Positions 26,646 through 34,776 of a DNA stretch of 64,000 bases are shown here, piece after piece. Positions within the stretch are counted from its first letter, which is position 1; each line of letters opens with the position of its first letter. The notes beneath the pieces were generated by a model. That model did not search any database. It was not told the DNA's origin and was given only the letters and a program-made list of their open reading frames with translations. The position numbers and the translations under genes are program-made. Origin of the DNA: Candidatus Woesearchaeota archaeon (GTDB lineage Archaea; Nanobdellota; Nanobdellia; Woesearchaeales; JACJVV01); contig JACJVV010000001.1 of assembly GCA_020637495.1 (NCBI GenBank), positions 434,001 through 498,000 on the forward strand. Direction: 5' to 3'.

Positions 26646-27721
26646 GCGTCCTTAAGCAGATAAAAGAGATTGCAGAGAATATCTATAAGAAGATAAAGAA
26701 AGTTGAACAGCCTGAGATATCAGCACCTTTGCGTAGCTTGTCTAATGTCAGGTATGATTCCTCTGGCGGTTATTTTGAACTTGATGGTAAATTCAAGGAA
26801 AGGACCATGACTGTTGGAAGTGTCAAGACATTTGCACAGACACTCAGGATGATGAGCCTATCGAAGAGCCTTATCCAGAGCAATGATATTGCAACAAAGA
26901 GAGAAGCTTATTACGTCTCAAAGAACTGGGGCGATGCACGTTTCAATGAGCAGCCAGAATCAGATACAGTCATGGACGATGTAGAGGCTATGCTCATGGT
27001 CAACAGGGAGCAGATTGGTTTCATCCCAGAAGAGAAGGGAGGAGACATCGCTGGACAGCTTGTTGTAGTAGACAAGGATCAAGATACTGGCAAAGAGCTA
27101 AAGATTGATTGCACTAAGATGGGTTCTGGAGCATATAGCATCCCTTCAAGCGTTGAGGAACTGAAATTCGAGACTAATGCGAAATTCATCCTTGCGATAG
27201 AGACTGCGGGTATGTTTCAACGTCTTGTTAAGCATAATTTCTGGAAGAAGCAGAATTGCATCCTTATCTCACTAGGTGGAGTCCCTACAAGGGCTTGCAG
27301 AAGATTCATCAGAAGATTATCTGACGATAAAAAACTGCCTGTGTATGTCTTCACAGATGGTGATCCATATGGATATGCAAATATCTACAGGACACTTAAG
27401 GTAGGTTCAGGCAATGCTGCACATATCAACAAATATTTCTGTGTCCCAAATGCGCAATTTATTGGAGTCACACCACAAGATATCATTGATTATAAGCTTC
27501 CTACACATCCTCTTAAGGATGTAGATATCAAAAGATTGAAGGATGCTGTAAAGAATGACCCCTTCATAAAGCATCACAAAGAATGGCAGAGAGCGTTGGA
27601 GCTCATGGCCAAGATGAAGAAAAGGGCAGAGCAGCAGGCGCTTGCAGCATGGGGATTAAACTTCGTCATCGATAAATATCTTCCTGACAAGCTGAAGAGC
27701 CAGAAGACATGGCTGCCTTGA
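26642..27721 (+). CDS. top6A: DNA topoisomerase VI subunit A
   Basis: The 359-residue Spo11-like catalytic subunit forms the transient phosphotyrosine link during double-strand passage. The catalytic tyrosine is in KREAYYVSKNW (Tyr91). The TOPRIM metal residues are in AIETAGMFQRL and VFTDGDPYGYANI. The length is typical. It overlaps subunit B by four bases and completes the enzyme needed for decatenation and supercoil removal. Confidence 0.96.
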   Translation: MSVLKQIKEIAENIYKKIKKVEQPEISAPLRSLSNVRYDSSGGYFELDGKFKERTMTVGSVKTFAQTLRMMSLSKSLIQSNDIATKREAYYVSKNWGDARFNEQPESDTVMDDVEAMLMVNREQIGFIPEEKGGDIAGQLVVVDKDQDTGKELKIDCTKMGSGAYSIPSSVEELKFETNAKFILAIETAGMFQRLVKHNFWKKQNCILISLGGVPTRACRRFIRRLSDDKKLPVYVFTDGDPYGYANIYRTLKVGSGNAAHINKYFCVPNAQFIGVTPQDIIDYKLPTHPLKDVDIKRLKDAVKNDPFIKHHKEWQRALELMAKMKKRAEQQALAAWGLNFVIDKYLPDKLKSQKTWLP

Positions 27722-27776
27722 GAAAAATTGCTTCTAAACGGATAATAATATTTTTAAAATCAGGAATTTTGTTTGG

Positions 27777-28370
27777 ATGATGTTTGAGCAAACTAGCGAG
27801 AGATTGAAGAAGGTGAGTTCTGAAAGGCTTGATTCTGCAAAAAAGACTGCTAGAAAGAATATTGATACAGCAAAGAAGACTGCAATGAAGAGTCTTGAGC
27901 TTGCACAGAAGAACATTGAGAGAACCAAACAGGAGATCAATAAAGTCCATCATCGGATCAAAACATATCCAGAATATGTCTTGCAGTATGGCTTGAGTTT
28001 TGTATTCCTATCTGCTGCCATCTACAGGATCTTTAATTTCTCTTCAGGAATCAATGAGATGCATAATCTGCTAATGCCTTTCTTCATGGTTTATGTTGTA
28101 ATATTCTTTGAATTGATTGTTGCTGTATTCTTGCTTTTCGATAAACTAGTCAAGATAGCATTGATTCTTGTCTCTGTTTTCCTATCGATATCTTTACTAT
28201 TTAGCCTTGTGGCCAATGGGACCTATATTATCAGGAGTCTGGGTGAATTGTTTGTTTTTGACTTGAATCCTACTGATTTTGCATTACATCTGTGCTTCTT
28301 GATAGTCTCGCTATACCTCATCTTTGTAATGAATCTTAATAGCAAGAAATCTATGGAAAATTATAAATAG
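27777..28370 (+). CDS. membrane protein with amphipathic N-terminus, DoxX-like
   Basis: The 197-residue protein begins with a lysine/alanine-rich amphipathic helix (about 5-62, repeats of KKTA and KNIE) and continues with four membrane helices (about 70-185). The helix pattern and QYGLSFVFLSAAIYRIFNF resemble DoxX-type proteins, though I am not certain. The long charged helix could be a coiled coil on the cytoplasmic side. A TATA box near 27747-27758 lies about 25 nt before the ATG. The GT28 gene follows after 18 bases. Confidence 0.6.
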   Translation: MMFEQTSERLKKVSSERLDSAKKTARKNIDTAKKTAMKSLELAQKNIERTKQEINKVHHRIKTYPEYVLQYGLSFVFLSAAIYRIFNFSSGINEMHNLLMPFFMVYVVIFFELIVAVFLLFDKLVKIALILVSVFLSISLLFSLVANGTYIIRSLGELFVFDLNPTDFALHLCFLIVSLYLIFVMNLNSKKSMENYK

Positions 28371-28391
28371 TATTGAATTGATTTTCCTTTG

Positions 28392-29522
28392 ATGAAGAAA
28401 ATAGTTTATTTCTATCTGAAGACAGGCGGTGGGCATATCTCTTGCGCTAGAGCAATATCGGGTTATTTAGACAATAAGTACAAGAAGAATGTGAAAAACC
28501 TTCTAGTCGATGGATTTACTGAATCTCCACGTTATATAAGAGCGTATTATGAGGAAGGATACAAACTTTCACAAAGTTACGCTCCTTGGGCTTATGGAGC
28601 AATCTATGCAATCAATAAGTATTCAAAGATTGTACGATTCTGGTCTAAGATCAATGCTGACAGGATGATGCATAAATATGTAAAAAAAGTGATCCAGAAG
28701 GAGAAACCAGATATCATAGTAAACCATCATTGCGTATTCATACCTGCAATTGAGAAGGTTGTTGAGGAACTTGACTATAAAGTGCCGATGTTCACTGTTG
28801 TCTCAGACCCTTACACAGTCCATCCTTTCTGGGTGATAGGAAAGAAGTTCCATTATATAATGTTCAGTGATGAGGCTCGACGTGCGGCCTTGAATTATGG
28901 CAGATCACCTGATCAGATATCAGTATTCCCATTCTTCTTGAATGAGAAATTCTCCAAGATAATGTCGCAGAAAGATAAAATCAAGACCAGGGCCAAATAC
29001 GGATTCTCAAAAGATAAAAAGATAGTGTTATTATTAGGAGGAGGAGATGGTGTTCCGAAAGCTGACAAGATCACTAAAGAACTCCTAAATTCAGGCCTTG
29101 ATATCGAGATTGCAGTAGTATGCGGCAAGAATGACATACTGAAAGAGAATGTTGAGAAAGTTAGTTCTGGAACTAATGTAAAAGTGTACTCTTTTATTGA
29201 TTATGTGTATGATCTTGTAAGCATTGCTGACATAGCCATCGGAAAAGGAGGACCTTCAGCTGTTATGGAGACATTGCTTAGCCAGAAAATCCCAATCATC
29301 ACAAGCTATGTATGGGAACAGGAAAAAGGAAATGTTGAGTTTGTAGTAAGGAATAAATTAGGTTTCTTTGAACCAGACATAAAGAAAGTTCCTCTAATCG
29401 TTGAAAAATTATTGAAAAACAAGAAATATTATGATTCTTATAAAAACAGGATAAAGAACTTAAAACTTGTTAATGGGACATCACAAGTTGCTGATTTCAT
29501 CTACAATTCCAAAATAAAGTAG
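28392..29522 (+). CDS. MGDG-synthase-like glycolipid glycosyltransferase (GT28)
   Basis: The 376-residue GT-B enzyme has the N-terminal diacylglycerol-galactosyltransferase-type motif KTGGGHISCARAISGYL and the C-terminal GT28 sugar-nucleotide site GKGGPSAVMETLLSQKIPI. Relatives add sugars to diacylglycerol in plants and Firmicutes. In an archaeon the acceptor would be an isoprenoid ether lipid (inference). A TATA box overlaps the end of the upstream membrane gene. A TTG three bases before the ATG is also in frame, but ATG is preferred. Confidence 0.88.
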   Translation: MKKIVYFYLKTGGGHISCARAISGYLDNKYKKNVKNLLVDGFTESPRYIRAYYEEGYKLSQSYAPWAYGAIYAINKYSKIVRFWSKINADRMMHKYVKKVIQKEKPDIIVNHHCVFIPAIEKVVEELDYKVPMFTVVSDPYTVHPFWVIGKKFHYIMFSDEARRAALNYGRSPDQISVFPFFLNEKFSKIMSQKDKIKTRAKYGFSKDKKIVLLLGGGDGVPKADKITKELLNSGLDIEIAVVCGKNDILKENVEKVSSGTNVKVYSFIDYVYDLVSIADIAIGKGGPSAVMETLLSQKIPIITSYVWEQEKGNVEFVVRNKLGFFEPDIKKVPLIVEKLLKNKKYYDSYKNRIKNLKLVNGTSQVADFIYNSKIK

Positions 29523-31607
29523 TCATATCCTCCTGATTGATCCTTTGCCTAGGTGGTCATTTAGGAATATCATTATATCCCTTGTGATCTGTTGATGTTT
29601 TCCAATTTCATAAGTAGCAGGATCATTCTCTTTGCTCATTGCATGGTATAAATTCCAGTATCTATTCTTCTTTATTAGTCCTAAAGAAGTGTAATGTTCG
29701 TCGAGCTCTTTCATGTTTGAGCCTTCCAATGGTTTTAGAACTTCATCACTTATTCCATACATTGCGAATTTTGGTATCTTTCTAATATAATTATAATAAT
29801 ATTTGAAGAAGCTAGTCTTATTGTCATCATATTTTGTTTTGGATGCCAGAAAAATCAACGCAGAGATGAAGTCATAAGGGTTGTTTAATTTCTCTATATA
29901 ATCAAATGTATCATAAATACTTATCATGTGCCAGCTTTTTAATTGTGCATCTGTACCTTGGCCTCGATTATACTTGTGATACATCTCAGGGTCTGTTTGG
30001 TTCTTCTTCTCCATCTGCTGAGCTGCTTTTGTTCCAAGGTATCCAATCATTCTGAAAATTCTTTTTCTTATTGCACCTTTTCCAAATTGCTTGAGTTTTC
30101 TTGACATATTCTCAGGAAATACTTTCTGGAATCTCAGAGGCGCTGCCATAAGAACAGCACAATCAATCTTAGAATTGCTTTTGTACATCTTATCCAATGC
30201 TTCAACAATAATTTGTTTCAATTGCTGATAGGATTCAGCAAGGTGTATGAATTCGTTTATCTTATATTGATCAATTGTTCCAGAAATGACTTTTTTATTT
30301 ATATGCTCCAGATGTTCTTTTAAGAGAGTCACTTGATGGAACCACCTTTCTTCGACATCACTATTATATCCAGACATGGCAAATATTGCAGAGGCCGCAC
30401 CTGCGCTATGACCTACAACACCTATATTACTGCATCCTCTTGACCTGAGAAATGCTGCTGCTATATGTATGTATTCTGAATTCTTTCCTAATCTAAAATT
30501 ATTCCTATCCTCACCGTGGGCAGTCATATCTATGCTGACATTTCTATAACCCTGTAACACCATTCGTTTAGCTAATGTAATATAATTCTCTTTGTTTCCT
30601 GTTATACCATGCTGGAAAACAATCCCTCTATTTGTATTTATCTCAGGGTGGTATATATATAACGCAGGGACACCACCAATATTTATTCGTTCTACCTTTA
30701 CATTCTCAATATCTTCTTTTTGTGATAATTCATTCTGCTTAGCTCCATAGTCAAGTTTAATAGAATATTGTAATAATCTCTTCATGTCGATAGAGTCCTG
30801 ATACACCCATTGTTCTGCACGTTTTTTCAATTCCTCAAGTTGCCTTACTAGATTATCAAAATTTTTAACATGCCTTAGAAATTTTACATAATGATCTATT
30901 CTGTGGATCTTTCTTGCTTCTTCAATCTCAATATTTGTCTCTATGCAAAGGAAATCGTTCAGATCCTTTTTGTATTGGGTGATAAGTTTTCTAACTTCAT
31001 GCAATATCGATTTTTGTTGTTCTAAAGACGGGTTTGACTTAAGCTGTTCAATTGCATCTCTCACTCTTGGAACTAGTTCATGCTCTTTATTTGTATTATT
31101 GATCATGTCTTTAGCTTTTCTTTTAGTCTTCTTGTCCAGATTAGCATCAGACTGCAATTTTTTCATAACAAATCCAAAAGGTGTTCTTCCTCGTGCAACT
31201 TTTCTCTCTCGTCTTTTCTCTGATTTGATAGCAGCAATCGTATTCTTTGCCAGATGCTTTTCAAAATCACCTAATCTTTTTCTCAATTCGCCTATATTAA
31301 TCTCATTTGTTATTTCTATAAGCTGCTCTATCTCTTGTATCCTCCTGAATTCCTCCTGCTCTTCTTTACGTTTCATCTCTTCAAGCTCTTGGATTATCTT
31401 TTTTACATCATTAATGAACTCAGAAACCACTTGATTGACAAGTCCACTATCTATAACTTTTGTCTTATGGTAAACCTTTATCAGTTTTGCAAGTTTTTTA
31501 TCAATATGTTCTTCGTATTTTTCTTTAGAAACAAGATCTCTACTATCAACGACTACAGAACGTTCGATCCCTTTGTCAGATTGCAGTATATTACGATAAT
31601 TACCCAT
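29523..31607 (-). CDS. long coiled-coil protein with C-terminal alpha/beta hydrolase
   Basis: The 694-residue protein has about 280 residues of charged helical sequence at its N-terminus, with strong coiled-coil character (IIQELEEMKRKEEQEEFRR). An alpha/beta hydrolase follows (about 300-690). The oxyanion region FQHGITGNKENY is near 331-342. The nucleophile elbow GHSAG is at 399-403 (Ser401). There is no signal peptide, so it is probably cytoplasmic. Substrate is unknown. The combination is unusual and could tether the hydrolase to a partner. A TATA box at 31627-31637 lies 25 nt before the ATG. The stop abuts the end of the GT28 gene, with the two converging. Confidence 0.75.
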   Translation of the reverse strand: MGNYRNILQSDKGIERSVVVDSRDLVSKEKYEEHIDKKLAKLIKVYHKTKVIDSGLVNQVVSEFINDVKKIIQELEEMKRKEEQEEFRRIQEIEQLIEITNEINIGELRKRLGDFEKHLAKNTIAAIKSEKRRERKVARGRTPFGFVMKKLQSDANLDKKTKRKAKDMINNTNKEHELVPRVRDAIEQLKSNPSLEQQKSILHEVRKLITQYKKDLNDFLCIETNIEIEEARKIHRIDHYVKFLRHVKNFDNLVRQLEELKKRAEQWVYQDSIDMKRLLQYSIKLDYGAKQNELSQKEDIENVKVERINIGGVPALYIYHPEINTNRGIVFQHGITGNKENYITLAKRMVLQGYRNVSIDMTAHGEDRNNFRLGKNSEYIHIAAAFLRSRGCSNIGVVGHSAGAASAIFAMSGYNSDVEERWFHQVTLLKEHLEHINKKVISGTIDQYKINEFIHLAESYQQLKQIIVEALDKMYKSNSKIDCAVLMAAPLRFQKVFPENMSRKLKQFGKGAIRKRIFRMIGYLGTKAAQQMEKKNQTDPEMYHKYNRGQGTDAQLKSWHMISIYDTFDYIEKLNNPYDFISALIFLASKTKYDDNKTSFFKYYYNYIRKIPKFAMYGISDEVLKPLEGSNMKELDEHYTSLGLIKKNRYWNLYHAMSKENDPATYEIGKHQQITRDIMIFLNDHLGKGSIRRI

Positions 31608-31657
31608 AGCATTTTTTAGGTTATTACATATATAAAGTTAACTAATAATTAGCTGTA

Positions 31658-33400
31658 TCAATTATAATACAGCTTTCCTTCTTTCTTCTGTTTCTGGTCC
31701 ATCTGCGAATCCAACTTGTTCGCTCTCGGGCGATGGTTCTCTTCATCTCTCCTGAAAGTGATGCCGAGATCTTTTAGGAAAAGGTTCATCCCTTTCTCCA
31801 TATCCAATGGGCCATTAACCTTTCCTGATTCAGCAGGCACGCCATCAAACACTATAAGCTCATCGCTAAGGTAATCGATGAATAGAAGATCATGGTCAAC
31901 TACTATTGCTGAAGCTTTCCTTATTATCATCATATCCTTTACGACTCTTGATATCTTCAGCCTTTGCTCAACATCAAGGTATGCTGATGGTTCGTCTAAT
32001 AGGTAAACGTCAGCATCTTTTGCAAGGCATTCAGCTATCGCAACCCTCTGCAGCTGTCCTCCTGAAAGCTCGTTCAATTGCTTCTGGAACAACGGTTCAA
32101 GATTCAGGTCATCTACAAGGTTCTTCTTGTACTTCATAGCATTAAACAATATCTCTGCAACACTCTTGTCCTGTACTTCTATATACTGTGGCTTGTAAGA
32201 AACCTTAACCTTCTCATCAATCTCACCTTCGTCTGCTTCAATTACTCCTGCAAGTATCTTGACAAAAGAGGTCTTACCTATGCCGTTCTCTCCAAGGATG
32301 CCTACAACTTTCTCCTGCTGCAGGGTTCCTTCATTCGTATCAAGGTTGAAATTTCCAAGTTTTTTCTTGATATTCTTCCATGTTATCAATGGAGAAGTCG
32401 CATGCATCTTCTCTGCATTCCTTTCCTCAAATGTAATAGGGTAATTCCTGAATCTTATGTTCTCTTCTTTTAAGAATCCGCTAAGGTATACATTGATTCC
32501 TAGCTTTGTCGTCTTAGGTTGGCCCACTATACCATAGGCATTCTCCTTTCCATACATCATATGTATTAGATCAGCCATATAATCTAATATTATAAGGTCG
32601 TGCTCAACGACCATGACTGCAGTATTATCGTCTGCTAGATCCTTTATGAATTTGCTAATTTTGATACGTTGCTTTATGTCTAGATATGAAGTTGGTTCAT
32701 CAAAAATATACAGGTTAGCTTTCTTCAGGACTGTTGCAGCTATAGCCACTCTTTGAAGTTCTCCACCAGAAATCTTGTCAATCTCATTATCAAGGACACG
32801 TGTTATGTCAAGCTTTTCTGCTATCTCTTGCAGTTGGTCCTTCTGATCAGCTTTCTTGAGAAGCTCCCTTACTGTTCCAGTATGTGCTTTAGGTATGAAT
32901 TCTACCTGCTGAGGTTTGTAGCTTAGTACAATCTCTCCAGATCTCAGCTTCTCAAAGAACAGCTGTGCTTCTGTACCTTTGAAATGTTCTATAAGTTCAT
33001 CATATGATGCTTCTTTTCCTAGTTCATCAAGGTTAGGCTTAAGTACACCAGCAAGGATCTTTATCGCTGTTGATTTTCCTATTCCGTTCACTCCAAGTAT
33101 ACCGACTACTTTTCCGAAAATAGGGATTGGAAGGTTGTACAGCTTGAATTCGTTCTCACCATAGCGATGGATAGATTGTTGTTCTAACTCCTCTGGAAGG
33201 TTTATGATATGGATTGCGTCTGGAGCTTTCTTTGGACATATTCCGCAGCCTATGCAAAGGTTCTCATTGATAAGAAGCTTGCTGTCTTTTATGAACATGC
33301 ATTCTTTTCCCGCTCTGTTAACAGGGCATAAGCTAACAATATGCTTCTTAAGTTCCATATCTTTCAATTTAGTATTGTCAATGACTGCTATCCTTGCCAT
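31658..33400 (-). CDS. ABCE1/RLI ribosome recycling ATPase with reduced Fe-S domain
   Basis: The 580-residue twin-ATPase splits ribosomes after termination. The first P-loop is GVNGIGKST, with signature ISGGELQRVAIA and Walker B YIFDEPTSYLD. The second is GENGIGKTS, with LSGGQLQRVAIA and YLLDEPSAYLD. The N-terminal Fe-S domain is abnormal: C25, C49, C52 and C55 remain, but the usual first three cysteines and the last (position 59 is Ala) are gone. The remaining set is exactly one [4Fe-4S] site. The ATG at 33400 is chosen because a TATA box lies 27 nt upstream and the MARIAVID start matches the family; the open frame extends to 33517 without support. Confidence 0.95.
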   Translation of the reverse strand: MARIAVIDNTKLKDMELKKHIVSLCPVNRAGKECMFIKDSKLLINENLCIGCGICPKKAPDAIHIINLPEELEQQSIHRYGENEFKLYNLPIPIFGKVVGILGVNGIGKSTAIKILAGVLKPNLDELGKEASYDELIEHFKGTEAQLFFEKLRSGEIVLSYKPQQVEFIPKAHTGTVRELLKKADQKDQLQEIAEKLDITRVLDNEIDKISGGELQRVAIAATVLKKANLYIFDEPTSYLDIKQRIKISKFIKDLADDNTAVMVVEHDLIILDYMADLIHMMYGKENAYGIVGQPKTTKLGINVYLSGFLKEENIRFRNYPITFEERNAEKMHATSPLITWKNIKKKLGNFNLDTNEGTLQQEKVVGILGENGIGKTSFVKILAGVIEADEGEIDEKVKVSYKPQYIEVQDKSVAEILFNAMKYKKNLVDDLNLEPLFQKQLNELSGGQLQRVAIAECLAKDADVYLLDEPSAYLDVEQRLKISRVVKDMMIIRKASAIVVDHDLLFIDYLSDELIVFDGVPAESGKVNGPLDMEKGMNLFLKDLGITFRRDEENHRPRANKLDSQMDQKQKKEGKLYYN

Positions 33401-33422
33401 GGTCCATGTTTGTGCTGGAATG

Positions 33423-33458
33423 GTTATAAAGTTTTTGGGATGAAAATCAATATAAATG
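33423..33458. promoter_or_regulatory. divergent promoters for ABCE1 and the MBL-fold gene
   Basis: A leftward box CTTTATAAC (33423-33431) lies 27 nt from the ABCE1 ATG. A rightward box AATATAAATG (33449-33458) lies about 27 nt from the ATG at 33480. Both transcripts would be leaderless, and the boxes are only 17 bases apart. Confidence 0.6.
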
Positions 33459-33479
33459 GGCTCAATGAAGTAATTCCTG

Positions 33480-34253
33480 ATGAGGACAACTGCAATAGCT
33501 TCTGGCAGCAATGGCAACTGCTATTTTATGGAAAGCGGGAATGACAGCATACTTGTAGATGCAGGTCTAAGCTGCAAGGAATTAGTGCATAGGATGAGCA
33601 ATCTAGGGCTGTCTGCCAAACGTCTAAGCGGGCTTTTCATCACGCATGAGCATAGTGATCATATCAGAGGCGTCGAGGTATTGTCAAAAAAGTTTGATAT
33701 ACCTGTCTATGTGACAGAAGGAACTTTCAATGCATCTAATTTCAGGGTGAATGATAGGCTGTTGAACCTTATCAAATGCGGTTCTAGCATCACGATGGGG
33801 AATATTGCTGTCAATCCATTCACAAAGAATCATGATGCTGCAGAGCCTTGCAGTTTCATGCTGAATGCTGAAGGCTACAACGTCGCTGTCATGACTGATA
33901 TCGGAGAGAAATGCGCGAATGTTGTTGATGCAATCTCAAAAGCCAATGTAGCTTTCCTTGAGACTAATTATGATGAGCTCATGCTTGAGAAGAGCAATTA
34001 CCCTTATCCGTTGAAGCAGAGGATAGGTGGAAACATGGGTCATTTCTCTAATTATCAGGCTTCACTGCTTGTCCTTGAACATGCAAATCCATGCCTTAAG
34101 CACGTATTCCTTTCGCATCTGTCTGCAAACAATAACACTCCTGAACTAGCCTATCAGACCTTTACTGGTTTTTTGAAGGAAAGGAAGGATCTCTCCATCA
34201 ATGCTATAATGACTTCTAGGCATAAAGAGAGTGAATTGCTAGAGTTAGAATAG
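33480..34253 (+). CDS. metallo-beta-lactamase-fold hydrolase, YycJ-like
   Basis: The 257-residue protein is an MBL-fold hydrolase. It opens with IASGSNGNCYFMESG, a hallmark of the YycJ/WalJ subgroup. The metal motif is THEHSDHIRGVE and the later ligands lie in FTKNHDAAEP, MTDIGEK and FLSHLSANNNT. Relatives include nucleases and phosphodiesterases; the substrate here is unknown. The start is set by the TATA box at 33449-33458. It is divergent from ABCE1. Confidence 0.88.
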   Translation: MRTTAIASGSNGNCYFMESGNDSILVDAGLSCKELVHRMSNLGLSAKRLSGLFITHEHSDHIRGVEVLSKKFDIPVYVTEGTFNASNFRVNDRLLNLIKCGSSITMGNIAVNPFTKNHDAAEPCSFMLNAEGYNVAVMTDIGEKCANVVDAISKANVAFLETNYDELMLEKSNYPYPLKQRIGGNMGHFSNYQASLLVLEHANPCLKHVFLSHLSANNNTPELAYQTFTGFLKERKDLSINAIMTSRHKESELLELE

Positions 34254-34296
34254 ACTTTTTGTTTCTGTAATATTTATCATTTAGAAAATGGATAAT

Positions 34297-34348
34297 TACC
34301 GCGCGAATATGATGGATATCGAATCGCGTTGAGGAGAACTTTTTTTGT
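34297..34348 (+). ncRNA. possible short RNA or terminator hairpin
   Basis: A compact GC-rich hairpin, CGCGA-ATAT-GATGG-ATAT ending in TCGCG, lies after a TATTTATC-type box at about 34268-34276 and is followed by a run of eight T (about 34340-34347). Either it is a small independent transcript, or it is a terminator for the MBL-fold gene. Not decisive. Confidence 0.25.
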
Positions 34349-34392
34349 TAAATGTAATTTTCTTGATTATGATAAATAAGTTATTTTTGAGT

Positions 34393-34402
34393 AATATTTA
34401 TA
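34393..34402 (+). promoter_or_regulatory. TATA box for the small zinc-ribbon gene
   Basis: AATATTTATA lies 23-28 nt before the ATGs at 34420 and 34426 and is downstream of the longer frame start at 34345, which it excludes. Confidence 0.55.
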
Positions 34403-34425
34403 ATTGTATCAAAATTCTAATGACT

Positions 34426-34587
34426 ATGGCAAAATGTGAGTTGTGTAAGGAGAAAGTTGGTGAAACGTTCTTGAATAAGGTTCTAGGCAGTTATATCAAG
34501 GATGAGGCGGGCAAGAAGCATCTTGTATGTTCAAACTGCCAATCAAAGCTCAAAGATAAGACGACGATCTTAGAAAACCTTAAATAA
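34426..34587 (+). CDS. small zinc-ribbon protein, 53 aa
   Basis: This 53-residue protein has a zinc ribbon: C4-x2-C7 and C35-x2-C38, with a basic middle segment (LGSYIKDEAGKKHLVC). It is similar in style to other tiny archaeal zinc proteins; function is unknown. The start is chosen from the TATA box at 34393-34402. An ATG at 34420 would add two residues. It lies just upstream of tRNA-Thr on the same strand. Confidence 0.6.
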   Translation: MAKCELCKEKVGETFLNKVLGSYIKDEAGKKHLVCSNCQSKLKDKTTILENLK

Positions 34588-34632
34588 AGGTTTCATTGTT
34601 CTATGATTTATTCATGCCTCTGTAGCACAGGA

Positions 34633-34642
34633 CTTATAAAAT
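34633..34642 (+). promoter_or_regulatory. TATA box of the tRNA-Thr gene
   Basis: CTTATAAAAT lies about 35 nt upstream of the mature 5' end at 34672, leaving a short leader for RNase P removal. Confidence 0.55.
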
Positions 34643-34671
34643 GCGTCCTTACTCCAGAAACACTTAACAGT

Positions 34672-34776
34672 GCCCCTGTAGCATAGTAGCCATTGCGTGT
34701 GATTCGTATATGAAAATCAAAGATTTTCAAATCTCGAGAAATCACAAGGTCGTGAGTGCAACTCTCACCAGGGGCT
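34672..34776 (+). tRNA. tRNA-Thr (anticodon CGU) with intron
   Basis: The acceptor GCCCCTG (34672-34678) pairs with CAGGGGC (34769-34775). The discriminator is T. The anticodon stem TGTGA/TCACA encloses loop TTCGTA-A, giving anticodon CGT at 34705-34707. The T stem is GTGAG/CTCAC. The spliced length is 73. Two conserved spots deviate: the D-loop AGTAGCCA lacks the GG pair, and the T-loop reads TGCAACT with G where position 55 is normally U. It may be fully functional with a compensating contact, or decayed. The 3' end directly abuts the glpK stop codon. Confidence 0.9.
34709..34740 (+). other. tRNA-Thr intron, 32 nt, at position 37/38
   Basis: The splice sites form a bulge-helix-bulge. The outer helix is TGTGA/TCACA. 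The central four pairs are TTCG/CGAG, including one G-U. The three-base bulges are TAT (34707-34709) and AAA (34739-34741), each cut after its second base. The intron interior has its own hairpin, GAAAATC-AAA-GATTTTC. This is the canonical archaeal location. Confidence 0.85.

Noticed and set aside
33401..33517. N-terminal extension of ABCE1
   Set aside because: The extension lies upstream of the TATA box at 33423-33431 and has no similarity to the family start.
34616..34629. Partial tRNA copy (GCCTCTGTAGCACA) before tRNA-Thr, possible integration scar
   Set aside because: Only 14 bases resemble the tRNA 5' end, no integrase is nearby, and the following bases are better explained as the tRNA promoter.
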